DNA of 64,000 bases, taken from NCBI RefSeq assembly GCF_019219075.1, contig NZ_JAHUWJ010000017.1:1-64000 (forward strand). The letters run 5' to 3'. This document shows positions 23,989 through 33,300 of the stretch, in pieces. The translations under genes were made by a program, and so were the position numbers. Origin of the DNA: Chitinophaga sp. sic0106. Its GTDB lineage: Bacteria; Bacteroidota; Bacteroidia; Chitinophagales; Chitinophagaceae. Each line of letters begins with the position of its first letter. Position 1 is the first letter of the stretch. The notes beneath the pieces are model-generated. The model did no database searches and was not told the origin of the DNA. It was given only the letters and a program-made list of their open reading frames with translations.

Positions 23989-24708
23989 TTAGCGGGTAGG
24001 TTCCTGCAGAATATCGATAAACTCTGAGGAAGCGGTCTCCATTTTGTTTACAACTTTATCTATCTGGGCATTGAGGAAGCTATAACCTATGAAGGATATG
24101 ATCCCGATGATCAGGCCCGTAGCGGAAGTGATCATTTTTACATAGATACCTCCGGCGATGGTTCCCAGGGTAATATCTGAAGTAATGGAGATATTGAAAA
24201 ACGTCTGGATCATACCGGCAATAGTACCGAGGAAACCGAACATGGGAGCGATACCGGCGATGATAGACAATATCACCAGGTTCTTTTCCATGCGGTAAAC
24301 TTCGAGTTTTCCGACATTTTCCATGGATCGTTCAATATTTTCGATAGGCTTACCGATACGCTGGATTCCTTTATCAATCATGCGTGCGATAGGACTGTTG
24401 GTATTTTTCGCCAGGGAGCGGGCTGCCTGAACGTTGCCATTCATGATCTGATCACGGATCATAGGCATGAAATTGTCTTCGATCTTACCGGCTTTGGAGA
24501 TGGTAAGCCATCTTTCCACAAATACAAAAACCGCGATCAGCGACAGCAGGCCCAGGGGAATCATCAACACACCACCATTCTTCAGCAATTCCAGCAGGCT
24601 AATATGTTTATCTGCTGCCTGTGCAGCTGCATTAACGCCCTGCGCTACTGTATCTGCTTTGGGAAGCAATAAAGAATCCTGTAATAACGTGATAAGTCCT
24701 AACAACAT
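23989..24708 (-). CDS. exbB: ExbB/TolQ/MotA-type proton channel protein
   Basis: The 239-residue inner-membrane protein has helices at about 45-68, 150-175 and 190-215. The MotA/TolQ signature is present: GKLEVYRMEKNLVILSIIAGIAPMFGFLGTIAGMIQTF and ISSDITLGTIAGG-like segments. An N-terminal Ala-rich stretch precedes the first core helix. It is cotranscribed with exbD and sits behind a -7 element inside the end of pepT. Confidence 0.9.
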   Translation of the reverse strand: MLLGLITLLQDSLLLPKADTVAQGVNAAAQAADKHISLLELLKNGGVLMIPLGLLSLIAVFVFVERWLTISKAGKIEDNFMPMIRDQIMNGNVQAARSLAKNTNSPIARMIDKGIQRIGKPIENIERSMENVGKLEVYRMEKNLVILSIIAGIAPMFGFLGTIAGMIQTFFNISITSDITLGTIAGGIYVKMITSATGLIIGIISFIGYSFLNAQIDKVVNKMETASSEFIDILQEPTR

Positions 24709-24751
24709 GTTTCGATTTTAAACTAATAACGGTTAAAATAGTAAATAATTA

Positions 24752-24759
24752 CAAAATTA
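24752..24759 (-). promoter_or_regulatory. -7-like element of exbB
   Basis: On the minus strand TAATTTTG (24759-24752) matches TAnnTTTG. It straddles the stop codon of pepT and would give a leader of about 38 bases for exbB. Confidence 0.4.
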
Positions 24760-26004
24760 TGCCTTCTCCTCCCAAAGCTGTGCCAGATATACAATTGTCT
24801 GTACGGCTTTTTGCATATCCTGGATACTTACATACTCATGTTTGCTGTGCAGGGCCATTTCCCCGGTGAAAATATTCGGGCAAGGCAGTCCCATAAAGGA
24901 TAAGCGGGCACCATCAGTACCTCCGCGGATGCTCATTTTCACCGGCTGTACGCCTGCCCGGCGGATAGCTTCTGCAGCATAGGCGGTCACTTCAGGATGA
25001 TGAACCAGCACTTCCTTCATGTTACGGTATTGTTCTTTCACCCTTAAAACGCCTTTTGCGCCGGGATATTTTGCAACTACCCTTTCCATGATGCGGCGCA
25101 GGTATGCTTCGTGCAGTTCGAGTGCGTTGGTTTCGAAGTCCCTGATAATGAAGTCGATTTCGGCTTGTTCTACGGTGCCGCTTATACGAACCGGGTGAAT
25201 AAAGCCATCCCTGTCGTCCGTTGTTTCAGGTGAAAGGCTGTCTTTCGGCAACGCATCAACGATTTCGCTGACGATTTTAATGGCACTCACCAGTTTATCC
25301 TTAGCAGCTCCCGGGTGGGCGCTGATACCATCTACCACGATTTTGGCACCGTCAGCCGAGAAGTTCTCATCTTCCAAAGATCCCAGCTCGCCACCATCCA
25401 TGGTGTAGCCGAAATCGGCAGCCAGTTTCTTCATATCCAGTTTTTCCACACCACGGCCCACTTCCTCGTCCGGAGTGAATAGAATGCGGATAGCGCCATG
25501 CTTCACATCCGGATGGGTCATGAGGAAATGCGCGGCATCCATAATTTCCGCAACACCGGCTTTATCATCGGCACCGAGGAGGGTAAGACCGCTGGCGGTA
25601 ATGATATCATCGCCTTTCTTGCTGGCCAGGTAAGGGTGTTCGCTGGCACGGATGATCACAGCAGGATCGTCTGGCAGCTGAATATCTTTTCCGTCGTAGC
25701 TGACGTGTATGATTGGCTTAACATTGGTACCACTGCTATCGGGAGATGTATCCACGTGGCTGCAGAAGCAGATCACCGGCACTTTTTTATCCGTATTGGC
25801 GGGAATGGTGGCGAATACATAACCATGTTCATCCAGCCCGGCATCACTGATCCCCATTGCCTTTAATTCGTCTACCAGCAGGCGGCTCAGATCCTTCTGT
25901 TTCTCCGTGGTGGGAAAGCTGCTGCTCAACGGATCTGACTGTGTATCTATCTGTACGTAACGCAGAAAGCGTTCATCTACGGTGTAGTTATAGTTTGTAA
26001 ACAT
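24757..26004 (-). CDS. pepT: Peptidase T (tripeptidase)
   Basis: The 415-residue M20 aminotripeptidase is cytosolic and dizinc. Metal and catalytic residues are in FCSHVDTSPD, LLGADDKAGVAEI, TPDEEVGRG, YTMDGGELGS and the final ALHSKHEYVS. IRGGTDGARLSFMGLPCPNIFTG is the PepT-specific block. It removes the N-terminal residue from tripeptides, supporting growth on peptides. A -7 element lies only four bases before the ATG, so its mRNA may be leaderless. Confidence 0.95.
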   Translation of the reverse strand: MFTNYNYTVDERFLRYVQIDTQSDPLSSSFPTTEKQKDLSRLLVDELKAMGISDAGLDEHGYVFATIPANTDKKVPVICFCSHVDTSPDSSGTNVKPIIHVSYDGKDIQLPDDPAVIIRASEHPYLASKKGDDIITASGLTLLGADDKAGVAEIMDAAHFLMTHPDVKHGAIRILFTPDEEVGRGVEKLDMKKLAADFGYTMDGGELGSLEDENFSADGAKIVVDGISAHPGAAKDKLVSAIKIVSEIVDALPKDSLSPETTDDRDGFIHPVRISGTVEQAEIDFIIRDFETNALELHEAYLRRIMERVVAKYPGAKGVLRVKEQYRNMKEVLVHHPEVTAYAAEAIRRAGVQPVKMSIRGGTDGARLSFMGLPCPNIFTGEMALHSKHEYVSIQDMQKAVQTIVYLAQLWEEKA

Positions 26005-26008
26005 ATTG

Positions 26009-26074
26009 CAAACGTAAGGAAAAATCGGTCATACCCTTATGCCGCCAGTGTAATTTTGGGATTCGCTATATTTG
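26009..26074. promoter_or_regulatory. Divergent -7 elements of pepT and the CWC gene, both abutting start codons
   Basis: Minus strand TACGTTTG (26016-26009) ends four bases before the pepT ATG. Plus strand TATATTTG (26067-26074) ends three bases before the ATG at 26078. Both match TAnnTTTG; neither has a clear -33 TTG. Transcription would start at or within the start codons. Confidence 0.4.
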
Positions 26075-26077
26075 GGT

Positions 26078-26290
26078 ATGAGCGGTGCAGAAAAAAATAG
26101 CAGCATTTGCCCCCGTTGCGGGAAGCCACTGGTATGTGAGCCGGAAAACATACACCAGTGCTGGTGTACGCAGGTTCGGCTGGATGGGGACGACCGCCAG
26201 TATATCGGAGAACGCTATACCGACTGCCTCTGTAACCAATGCCTGGAAGCATTGAAAACGGAGCGCAGGCAGGCGCTGACCGGGGAATGA
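26078..26290 (+). CDS. Cysteine-rich CWC family small protein
   Basis: The 70-residue product has the CWC pattern: SICPRCGKPLVCEP, then CWC, and a later CLCNQCLEAL. Two or more Cys pairs suggest a small zinc-binding fold. The function is unknown. The ATG at 26078 is preferred to a TTG two codons earlier. Confidence 0.75.
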   Translation: MSGAEKNSSICPRCGKPLVCEPENIHQCWCTQVRLDGDDRQYIGERYTDCLCNQCLEALKTERRQALTGE

Positions 26291-26374
26291 GCGGGCTCAT
26301 CTCACTAAAATATTTTACTACTTTATATGGATACGCCCTTCATTTCCGGTTTTTCTGGCCTTAATTACCCCTAA

Positions 26375-27811
26375 TTATTGCCATCCGCCCCCGAGGGCTT
26401 CATAGATATTCACCACGGCACATAACCGTTGCTTTTGTGTTTCCACCAGCTCAAACTTCGCTTCCAGCGCATCGTGCTGGGTCATCAGCACTTCCATGTA
26501 ATCCGCCTCCGCAGCCTTGAAGAGCTTATCAGAGATATCTACAGAACTGGATAGTTGCTGCACCTGCTCCGCCTGCAAATCATAACTTTTTTGCAGGTTA
26601 TCAATCTTTTTCACCTGCTTCGCTACTTCCACATAGGCATGCAATACGGTACGCTCGTAGTTATACACCGCCTGCAGCTGCCGGGAACTGGCGTTCAGAT
26701 ATTCAGCCTTGATGGCGTTACGGTTCACCAACGGAGCAGACAACTCTCCTGCCAGTGAATAGATCAGGGAGGCCGGTGTAGTCAGCAGGTACGAAGGATT
26801 GAAAGCATTATAGCCAATAGCGGCACTGATGCCTACCGATGGATAAAACCTGGCCCTGGCCACCTTCACATCCAGCTTAGCCGCAGCCAGCTCCTGTTCC
26901 GCTTTCCGTATGTCAGGCCTGTTGGCCAGCAACTGGGAAGGAATACCCGTTTGCACCAGGGCAGGCACCGCATTTGCTGCCGGCATACTGCTCCTTTGCA
27001 CCTGCTGCGGATAACGCCCCAGCAGGAAATTGATATTGTATTCTGTTTCGGCGATCTGCTGCTGGAGGTTGTATTGCAGGCTTTTCGTTTTTGCCAGCTG
27101 TGCTTCAAATCTACGTACAGCCAGCTCCGTTACCCTGGTAGCTTCTTTCTGCAATCGCACCACCCGTAGGACGTTGGTTTGGATCTCCACATTTTTCTGC
27201 ACAATCTCCAGCTGCTTATCCAATGCCAGCAGCTCGTAATAGGAGTTGGCGATTTCCGCGATCAGGTTGGTGAGCACAAAGTTCCGCCCTTCTACGCTGG
27301 ATACATATCTGGCCACTGCCGCCTTTTTTGCATTATGCAGCTTATGCCAGATATCAGCTTCCCAGGTGGCCTGTGCTGCTATGAGGTAGTCAGGCAGCGG
27401 GTCCGGCATTTCCTTGCCTGGTTTAATTTCTGTGGATTCCTCCATCGCTCCGATGTTGGTATATCTCCCTACCTTGTCCAATCCTGCCCCTGCTTTCAAC
27501 TGTACAAACGGCAGGTACTCCCCTTTACGGGCACGTATTTCATTACGGGCAATGGCTATCTCCTGTAAAGTAATATTCAACTCCTGGTTATGCTGCAATG
27601 CAGTATCTATCAGGGTTTTCAGATATGGATCTGTAAAAAAATCCTTCCAGGCCACCCTGGCCGTGTTGGCAGAATCTGCGGTATTGTTGCTGAAAGTTGC
27701 CGGCAGCTCCTTACTTTCAGAACGGGTGGTAACCGCCGGAATTTTACAGGCGCTGTAAGCGAGTAACAGCAACGGTATCCCTAATAATTTATAGCTGGTT
27801 CTTATCGTCAT
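26375..27811 (-). CDS. Outer-membrane factor lipoprotein of RND efflux cassette 1
   Basis: The 478-residue TolC/NodT-type channel has a lipoprotein signal with lipobox AYSAC. The two-fold OEP repeats are rich in Gln/Ala/Leu coiled helices (LIDTALQHNQELNITLQEIAIARNEIRA; LLANRPDIRKAEQELAAAKLDVKVARARFYPS). NRPDI.KAE and ARA.FYPS are hallmark blocks. It is the last gene of the adaptor-pump-channel operon, three bases after the pump gene. It is paralogous to the protein at 61313. Confidence 0.93.
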   Translation of the reverse strand: MTIRTSYKLLGIPLLLLAYSACKIPAVTTRSESKELPATFSNNTADSANTARVAWKDFFTDPYLKTLIDTALQHNQELNITLQEIAIARNEIRARKGEYLPFVQLKAGAGLDKVGRYTNIGAMEESTEIKPGKEMPDPLPDYLIAAQATWEADIWHKLHNAKKAAVARYVSSVEGRNFVLTNLIAEIANSYYELLALDKQLEIVQKNVEIQTNVLRVVRLQKEATRVTELAVRRFEAQLAKTKSLQYNLQQQIAETEYNINFLLGRYPQQVQRSSMPAANAVPALVQTGIPSQLLANRPDIRKAEQELAAAKLDVKVARARFYPSVGISAAIGYNAFNPSYLLTTPASLIYSLAGELSAPLVNRNAIKAEYLNASSRQLQAVYNYERTVLHAYVEVAKQVKKIDNLQKSYDLQAEQVQQLSSSVDISDKLFKAAEADYMEVLMTQHDALEAKFELVETQKQRLCAVVNIYEALGGGWQ

Positions 27812-27813
27812 AA

Positions 27814-30800
27814 TTAGAAAATTTTATACTTTTTCTTCTTCTTTTTCTTCATCACCAGGTCATCGGTTAGCGGCACTTCATCCTCATCACGTATCAGGTG
27901 GCGACCTTCAGCCATTGATCCGAATATGTAGTACAATCCCGGTACTACAATCACTCCGAAAACGGTACCCAGCAACATACCACCTGCTGAGGAAGCCCCA
28001 ATGGTACGGTTACCCAGCGCACCCGGCCCTGTAGCAAACAACAGCGGAATAAGGCCCGCAATAAACGCAAAAGACGTCATCAGGATCGGACGGAAGCGCA
28101 CTTTGGCACCTTCAATGGCAGCCTCCAGAATGGTTGCGCCCTGTTGGTGTTTTTGCACGGCAAACTCCACAATCAACACCGCATTTTTACCCAGCAAGCC
28201 TACCAGCATCACCAGGCCTACCTGCGCGTAAATGTCGTTCGACAGCCCCATCATCTTCAATAATGCAAATGCCCCGAAAACACCTACCGGCAAGGAAAGT
28301 ATTACCGAAAGCGGGATAATGAAACTTTCATACTGCGCGGCAAGTACGAAGTATACGAATATCAACACGATGAAGAAGATGATCAGCGCTTCATTACCGC
28401 GCTCCGCTTCATCTTTGGAAAGTCCCAGCCAGTCAATATCGTAGCCTCTGGGCAACGTAGCTTTGGCCACTTCCTGAATGGCTTTGATGGCCTCGCCGCT
28501 GCTATAACCGGCAGCAGGTGCACCATTGATGGCGGAGGCCAGGTACATGTTGAATCGTGTGATTTCATTGAGCCCCTGATTCTTTTTTATCTTCATAAAA
28601 GCAGAATAAGGCACCATTTCATCCCTGTTATTTTTGATGTACAGCTTCAGTACATCATCCGGCAGCGCCCTGTATTCAGGGGACGACTGCACATACACCT
28701 TATAGAAAGTACCGAAGCGGATAAAGCCCTGCTCGTAGGTACTACCAATGAGGATCGACAGGTTATCCATCGCCTTGCCAATGGACACGCCTTTCTGCAT
28801 GGCAGCCTTGTTGTCAATTTCCAGTTCATACTGTGGATAGTTGGCGGCGAAAAACGTGAACAGCCCGGTGAGTTCCTTGCGTTTGCGCAGGGCCGCCATG
28901 AACTCCTCATTTACTTTTCCGAAGGCGTCATAGTCATCTGAATTGGTTTTATCCAGGAGTCTGAGCGAGAACCCGCCGGCAGCACCATACCCAGGCACGG
29001 CTGGTGGCTGGAAAAACTCGATGGTAGCACCCGGAATCACTTTGGCTTTGTCTTCCAGCTCTTCGATGATCTCTACAGCAGAGTGTTTGCGGTCCGACCA
29101 GTTTTTCAGGTTGATCAAACAGGTACCAGCGTTGGAGCCCCTACCTTCTGTCAACACTTCATAGCCTGCGAGTGCGGACACGGATTCCACTCCTTCCACT
29201 TTTTCTGCAATCTTCTGCAGCTGGCCGGCAATATGGTTGGTACGTTCCAGCGTAGATCCCGGCGGCGTTTGAATGATGGCATAAATCATCCCCTGGTCTT
29301 CATTCGGGATGAAGCCCGTAGGCAGCAGGGAAGATATCGCCCAGATACCGAAACAGAAGGCGAGCAACAGTCCGAAGGTGATCACGCGTTTGTTTACGAT
29401 CAGTCGCAGTAAACCGGTGTACTTCTCCGTCACCTTTTCAAACCAGCTGTTAAAGCCATCGATCAGGCGGTTGACAGGTGTTTTCTTCCTTGGCTGACCA
29501 TGATTATTTTTCAGAATCATGGCGCAGAGTACAGGCGTTAACGTTAGTGCCACCACGCCGGAAATTACGATGGAGGTGGCCATGGTAATGGAAAACTGCC
29601 GGTAGAAGATACCCACCGGACCTGTCATGAACGCTACCGGAATAAATACGGCTGTCATCAGGAAGGTGATGGCGATGATGGCGCCACTGATTTCTTTCAA
29701 CACCTTCTTTACTGCTTTATAGGGCGACAGGTGTTCTTCTGCCATGGTGGTATGCACGGCTTCCACTACCACGATCGCATTATCCACCACGATACCGATT
29801 GCCAGTACGAGTGCAAATAACGTGATGAGGTTGATGGTGAGACCTAAGAGCTGCATAAACATAAATGCCCCGATGAGCGATACCGGCACAGCGAGCGTTG
29901 GAATGAGCGTGGAGCGCCAGTCGCCCAGGAAGAGGAACACCACTATGGCCACGAGTATAAAGGCTTCGATGAGCGTGTGTACTACTTTTTCCATGGAGGC
30001 ATCCAGGAAACTGGATACGTCGTAGCTGATTTTATAGTCCATACCTGGTGGGAAGGAACTGGCTTTGATCTGTTCCAGCTTGGCTTTTACTTCCTTGATA
30101 ACATCCGAGGCGTTACTGCCGTAGGTTTGCTTGAGGGTGATGGCCGCAGATGGATGGCCGTCCATGTTGGAGTAAATATCATAAAACTCACTACCCAGTT
30201 CTACATCAGCGATGTCTTTCAGGTATAATATTTCTCCGTTGGCATTGGCTTTTACAATCACATCGCGGTACTGTTCCGGTTTGTTATAGCGGCCCGGGTA
30301 AGTGAGCACATATTCCAGTGACTGGGAACGCTTACCGGTGGCCTGTCCTATCCTTCCCGGCGACCCTATGATGCTTTGCTGGGCCAGTGCTTCCATCACT
30401 TCGTCTGTGGATACATTATAGGCGCGCATGCGGTCAGGTTTGAGCCATACACGCATGGCAAACTGGCGGCTACCAAGGATTTTGGCACTACCTACCCCTT
30501 TGAGGCGACTCAATTCATTGATAATATTCACCCCTGCGAAGTTGTAGAGGAAATTTTCATCCGCCTTAGGGTCTTTACTGTAAAGGTTCACATACATCAG
30601 CATGTTAGGCGATGTATAGCTAACCACCAGGCCTTCACGCTGTACCAGTTCCGGCAGGCGGTTAGTCACCTGTTCGATCCTGTTTTTAACGTTTACCACT
30701 GCCTGGTTTGGGTCGGTGCCCAGGTCAAATACTACCTGGATGGTGGCTTCGCCGGCGCTTGTAGCGTCGGAGGTCATGTACTTCATGCCCGGGGCACCGT

Positions 30801-31008
30801 TGATAGCTTTTTCCATGGGCACCAGTACGGATTCTACCAGTACTTTGGCGCTTGCACCGGGGTAGGCCACGTTTACCACTACCATGGGCGGTGCGATAGA
30901 TGGGAACTGCGAAACGGGGAGGGTATTGATGGCGAGCAGTCCCATGAAAATGATCACCAGCGATAATACGATAGCCAGTACCGGTCGCTGAATAAATTTA
31001 TTGAACAT
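27814..31008 (-). CDS. RND (HAE1-type) efflux pump, cassette 1
   Basis: The 1064-residue inner-membrane pump has twelve predicted helices in two halves. The blocks are FIQRPVLAIVLSLVIIFMG at the start, GAPGMKYMTSDA, GIVVDNAIVVVEAVH in the fourth helix, and VMLVGLLGKNAVLIVEFA in the second half. AcrB has Asp407-Asp408 in the fourth helix; here the pair reads Asp-Asn. A Lys-rich tail (seven Lys) ends the protein. It exports hydrophobic drugs or metabolites by proton antiport together with the genes on either side; the substrate is unknown. Confidence 0.93.
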   Translation of the reverse strand: MFNKFIQRPVLAIVLSLVIIFMGLLAINTLPVSQFPSIAPPMVVVNVAYPGASAKVLVESVLVPMEKAINGAPGMKYMTSDATSAGEATIQVVFDLGTDPNQAVVNVKNRIEQVTNRLPELVQREGLVVSYTSPNMLMYVNLYSKDPKADENFLYNFAGVNIINELSRLKGVGSAKILGSRQFAMRVWLKPDRMRAYNVSTDEVMEALAQQSIIGSPGRIGQATGKRSQSLEYVLTYPGRYNKPEQYRDVIVKANANGEILYLKDIADVELGSEFYDIYSNMDGHPSAAITLKQTYGSNASDVIKEVKAKLEQIKASSFPPGMDYKISYDVSSFLDASMEKVVHTLIEAFILVAIVVFLFLGDWRSTLIPTLAVPVSLIGAFMFMQLLGLTINLITLFALVLAIGIVVDNAIVVVEAVHTTMAEEHLSPYKAVKKVLKEISGAIIAITFLMTAVFIPVAFMTGPVGIFYRQFSITMATSIVISGVVALTLTPVLCAMILKNNHGQPRKKTPVNRLIDGFNSWFEKVTEKYTGLLRLIVNKRVITFGLLLAFCFGIWAISSLLPTGFIPNEDQGMIYAIIQTPPGSTLERTNHIAGQLQKIAEKVEGVESVSALAGYEVLTEGRGSNAGTCLINLKNWSDRKHSAVEIIEELEDKAKVIPGATIEFFQPPAVPGYGAAGGFSLRLLDKTNSDDYDAFGKVNEEFMAALRKRKELTGLFTFFAANYPQYELEIDNKAAMQKGVSIGKAMDNLSILIGSTYEQGFIRFGTFYKVYVQSSPEYRALPDDVLKLYIKNNRDEMVPYSAFMKIKKNQGLNEITRFNMYLASAINGAPAAGYSSGEAIKAIQEVAKATLPRGYDIDWLGLSKDEAERGNEALIIFFIVLIFVYFVLAAQYESFIIPLSVILSLPVGVFGAFALLKMMGLSNDIYAQVGLVMLVGLLGKNAVLIVEFAVQKHQQGATILEAAIEGAKVRFRPILMTSFAFIAGLIPLLFATGPGALGNRTIGASSAGGMLLGTVFGVIVVPGLYYIFGSMAEGRHLIRDEDEVPLTDDLVMKKKKKKKYKIF

Positions 31009-31032
31009 TGGTTCCGTTTTTTAGATGCTGAA

Positions 31033-32112
31033 TTATTCTGCTGGTAACTTCAATTCGGATACGGCTTTTCTTGCATTTTCGTAATCGTAGGAGATCTTAT
31101 CGTTTTCCTTCACTTTACGCAAGCCTTCCAGCAGTATTTTATCATCGGCAGACAAGCCTTCTTTCACGGCGTAGAGGTCATTCATTTCTGCCTCGATGGT
31201 GATCTCTCTTGATTTCACCCGGTTGTCTTTATCCACCACGTACACATACTTTTTATCCAGCACTTCGAAGGTGGCTTTCTGCGGGATGAGCAGTGCATCT
31301 TTCAGCGGCACTTCCATCTGGATATTACCGGTTTCCCCATGTCGTAATGTACCGTCAGGATTAGGAAAGGTGGCTCTGAAAGGGATGTTACCGGTTTCAT
31401 TATCAAAATCAGCTTCGATAGTTTCTACCACACCAGGGTATTTAAACACCTGATGGTTGGCCATCATGAGGTTTACTTTTGCAGCTTCTTTATTTTTCTT
31501 GGTGGTGTAGTTGAGGTATTCTGCTTCCGGCACATTGAAGTACACCCACATGTTGCTGTTATCGGCGAGGGTGGTGAGGAGGTCACCTTCGGCCACGAGG
31601 CTGCCTGTTCTTACCTGCAGGCGGTCGATAATACCATCGAAAGGTGCGGTGATGCTGGTAAACTGGAGGTGCACTTTGCTGAGCGACATTTCCGCCTTTG
31701 CCTTGTCCAGTCGCGCTTTAGCCATGGCTAGTTCATTGGGCGCCACGATATTGCTGTCTGCCAGCTTTTTCGTGTTCTGGTATTCGATTTCTGCGAAGTT
31801 CACTTCTGCCTGGGCTTTTTCAAGTTCAGCGCCGTAGAGTTTTGGCATGATCTGAAACAGGGGTTGTCCCTTTTTTACAAAGCGGCCTTCGTCAGCGAAG
31901 CTTTCTTCCAGGTATCCTTTTTCCTGGGCTCTCAGCTCTATATGCCGGATGGAGCGGATCTGGCATACATAATCCTTGATAATAGAAGTGTCGGTTTTAA
32001 GCGGGTTGGTCACCAGTAGTTTGGCTTCGGTTTCCTCTTTTTTTTCCTGGGTTTTGCAGCTTGTATAGCACAATACGGCACACAAGCCCGCCAGTAGGAG
32101 CGTTCTTTTCAT
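31033..32112 (-). CDS. RND efflux periplasmic adaptor lipoprotein, cassette 1
   Basis: The 359-residue membrane-fusion protein has lipobox YTSC near residue 19, the lipoyl/barrel-sandwich start IELRAQEKGYLEESFADEG and RFVKKGQPLFQI, an alpha-hairpin (about 90-150) and the STSITAPFDGIIDR-type return strand (TSITAPFDGIIDRLQVRTG). The beta-barrel and membrane-proximal domains end ILLEGLRKVKENDKI. It bridges the pump and the outer-membrane channel. It is the first gene of the cassette, 24 bases before the pump. Confidence 0.92.
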   Translation of the reverse strand: MKRTLLLAGLCAVLCYTSCKTQEKKEETEAKLLVTNPLKTDTSIIKDYVCQIRSIRHIELRAQEKGYLEESFADEGRFVKKGQPLFQIMPKLYGAELEKAQAEVNFAEIEYQNTKKLADSNIVAPNELAMAKARLDKAKAEMSLSKVHLQFTSITAPFDGIIDRLQVRTGSLVAEGDLLTTLADNSNMWVYFNVPEAEYLNYTTKKNKEAAKVNLMMANHQVFKYPGVVETIEADFDNETGNIPFRATFPNPDGTLRHGETGNIQMEVPLKDALLIPQKATFEVLDKKYVYVVDKDNRVKSREITIEAEMNDLYAVKEGLSADDKILLEGLRKVKENDKISYDYENARKAVSELKLPAE

Positions 32113-32161
32113 GTAGCAATTAATATTTATTAGGTATTAAGCCAGTCACAGGAAGGCGGTA

Positions 32162-32179
32162 AAAGACGGGCACGTCTTT
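32162..32179 (-). terminator. Weak hairpin between the small gene and efflux cassette 1
   Basis: AAAGACG/CGTCTTT with a four-base loop (32162-32179) is followed on the minus strand by a T. It is short, so it is at best an attenuator between the small upstream gene and the adaptor gene. Confidence 0.3.
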
Positions 32180-32247
32180 CCCATACCGTATGCGACAGCA
32201 TCGATTAGCGTAGGTAGCACAGATGATGATCTGTTATGGGAGTGGTA

Positions 32248-32667
32248 TCAGATCCTGATTACCTGCAGCAGACTTTGTTTGCTGGAAGATAGCAGGAAGA
32301 AATGGTCACGGAAAGAATTGATAGATGGCGTGCTTTCAGTCAGGCATGCAGTAAGTTGACCGAAGCAGATATTGAAGTAATTGCTGAGAGAAGTTTTCTT
32401 TCGGAAGAAGCAGAGTCGGAGTGATTCGTTGTCACTTTCTTCTTCATTAATACAAACAATTTTTTTCTTTTTTGGGGAGATGCCGGTGTTCCGGAAGGAA
32501 GAAGTAAGCGTGTTGTAGACATAGGCCGAGCCAGATTCTCCGGGCCTGCTGGCAGAAATTTTATACATGAAATTACCCTGCCGAGGAGATGAGTTTGTAT
32601 ATAGATAACCGTATCCGCTCAGCAGGAAAAAAACCAGTAATACAAAAAGCCTGACCAGTAGTTTCAT
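32248..32667 (-). CDS. Small exported protein of unknown function before efflux cassette 1
   Basis: Taking the ATG at 32667, the 139-residue protein starts MKLLVRLFVLLVFFLLSGYG, a signal peptide or anchor. A Ser/Asn/Lys-rich part with KKKKIVCINEEESDNE and four Cys follows. No family is recognised. A longer in-frame start at 32799 would run into the FKBP terminator and is unlikely. It stands just upstream of the efflux adaptor on the same strand, mirroring the small exported gene before cassette 2. Confidence 0.5.
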   Translation of the reverse strand: MKLLVRLFVLLVFFLLSGYGYLYTNSSPRQGNFMYKISASRPGESGSAYVYNTLTSSFRNTGISPKKKKIVCINEEESDNESLRLCFFRKKTSLSNYFNICFGQLTACLTESTPSINSFRDHFFLLSSSKQSLLQVIRI

Positions 32668-32730
32668 TGCGGTGGCTAAGATACACGAAAAAAATATTCG
32701 TGTGTAAAAAAAAGCGATGAATGGAGATAA

Positions 32731-32764
32731 AAAAAATCGGCTGCCTTTTAAAAGACAGCCGATT
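32731..32764 (-). terminator. Intrinsic terminator of the FKBP gene
   Basis: AATCGGCTG (32735-32743) and CAGCCGATT (32756-32764) form a nine-bp stem, and on the minus strand it runs into TTTTTT (32736-32729). The loop sequence resembles the terminator at 40661-40691. Confidence 0.8.
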
Positions 32765-32785
32765 GAATCAATTGTGATATGCTGA

Positions 32786-33214
32786 TTATACGATTTCAAC
32801 CAGTTCCAGATCGAAGATCAGGTCTTCGCCAGCCAGCGGGTGGTTACCATCCAGGGTGATAGTTTCTGCCGCAACAGCAACTACGCGTACTGGAATCACC
32901 TGACCTTCAGGGCCGCTCATCTGCAGCTGCATACCTACTTCTGGGTTCAGGTCAGCAGGGATGTTAGCTTTAGGGAAATCGATGATGAACTCTGGAGATT
33001 TCTGACCATAAGCCTGATCAACAGGGATTTCTATGGTTTTCTTGTCGCCCACTTTCATATCCAACACACCATTGTCAAAACCTTTGATAACCATACCAGA
33101 GCCTACCTTGAACTCCAATGGGGCTCTTCCTTCAGAAGAATCGAAGGTAGTACCGTTAGTTAAACGGCCGTGGTAGTGCACTCTAATTGTATCCCCGTTT
33201 TTAACAGCTTGCAT
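32786..33214 (-). CDS. FKBP-type peptidyl-prolyl isomerase, SlyD-like
   Basis: The 142-residue cytosolic prolyl isomerase/chaperone shows GDTIRVHYHGRLTNGTTFDSS at the start, then PLEFKVGSGMVIKGFDNGVLDMKVGDKKTIEIP. The insert-in-flap domain of SlyD/FkpB-like proteins follows (AYGQKSPEFI to PVRVVAVAAETITLD), with the closing HPLAGEDLIFDLELVEI. The His-rich metal-binding tail of E. coli SlyD is missing. The ATG at 33214 is the family start; one at 33265 would lie upstream of it in AT-rich non-coding sequence. Confidence 0.92.
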   Translation of the reverse strand: MQAVKNGDTIRVHYHGRLTNGTTFDSSEGRAPLEFKVGSGMVIKGFDNGVLDMKVGDKKTIEIPVDQAYGQKSPEFIIDFPKANIPADLNPEVGMQLQMSGPEGQVIPVRVVAVAAETITLDGNHPLAGEDLIFDLELVEIV

Positions 33215-33300
33215 AATAAATAATTGTTTAGTGTTAATAATTATATCGCAAGGTAAGCAAAGCATCCGGAATCACCAGTTTTTTATGCTATATTCCGGTT

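Noticed and set aside
32668..32799. N-terminal extension of the small protein before cassette 1
   Set aside because: The extension overlaps the FKBP stop and terminator; the ATG at 32667 begins a clean signal peptide.
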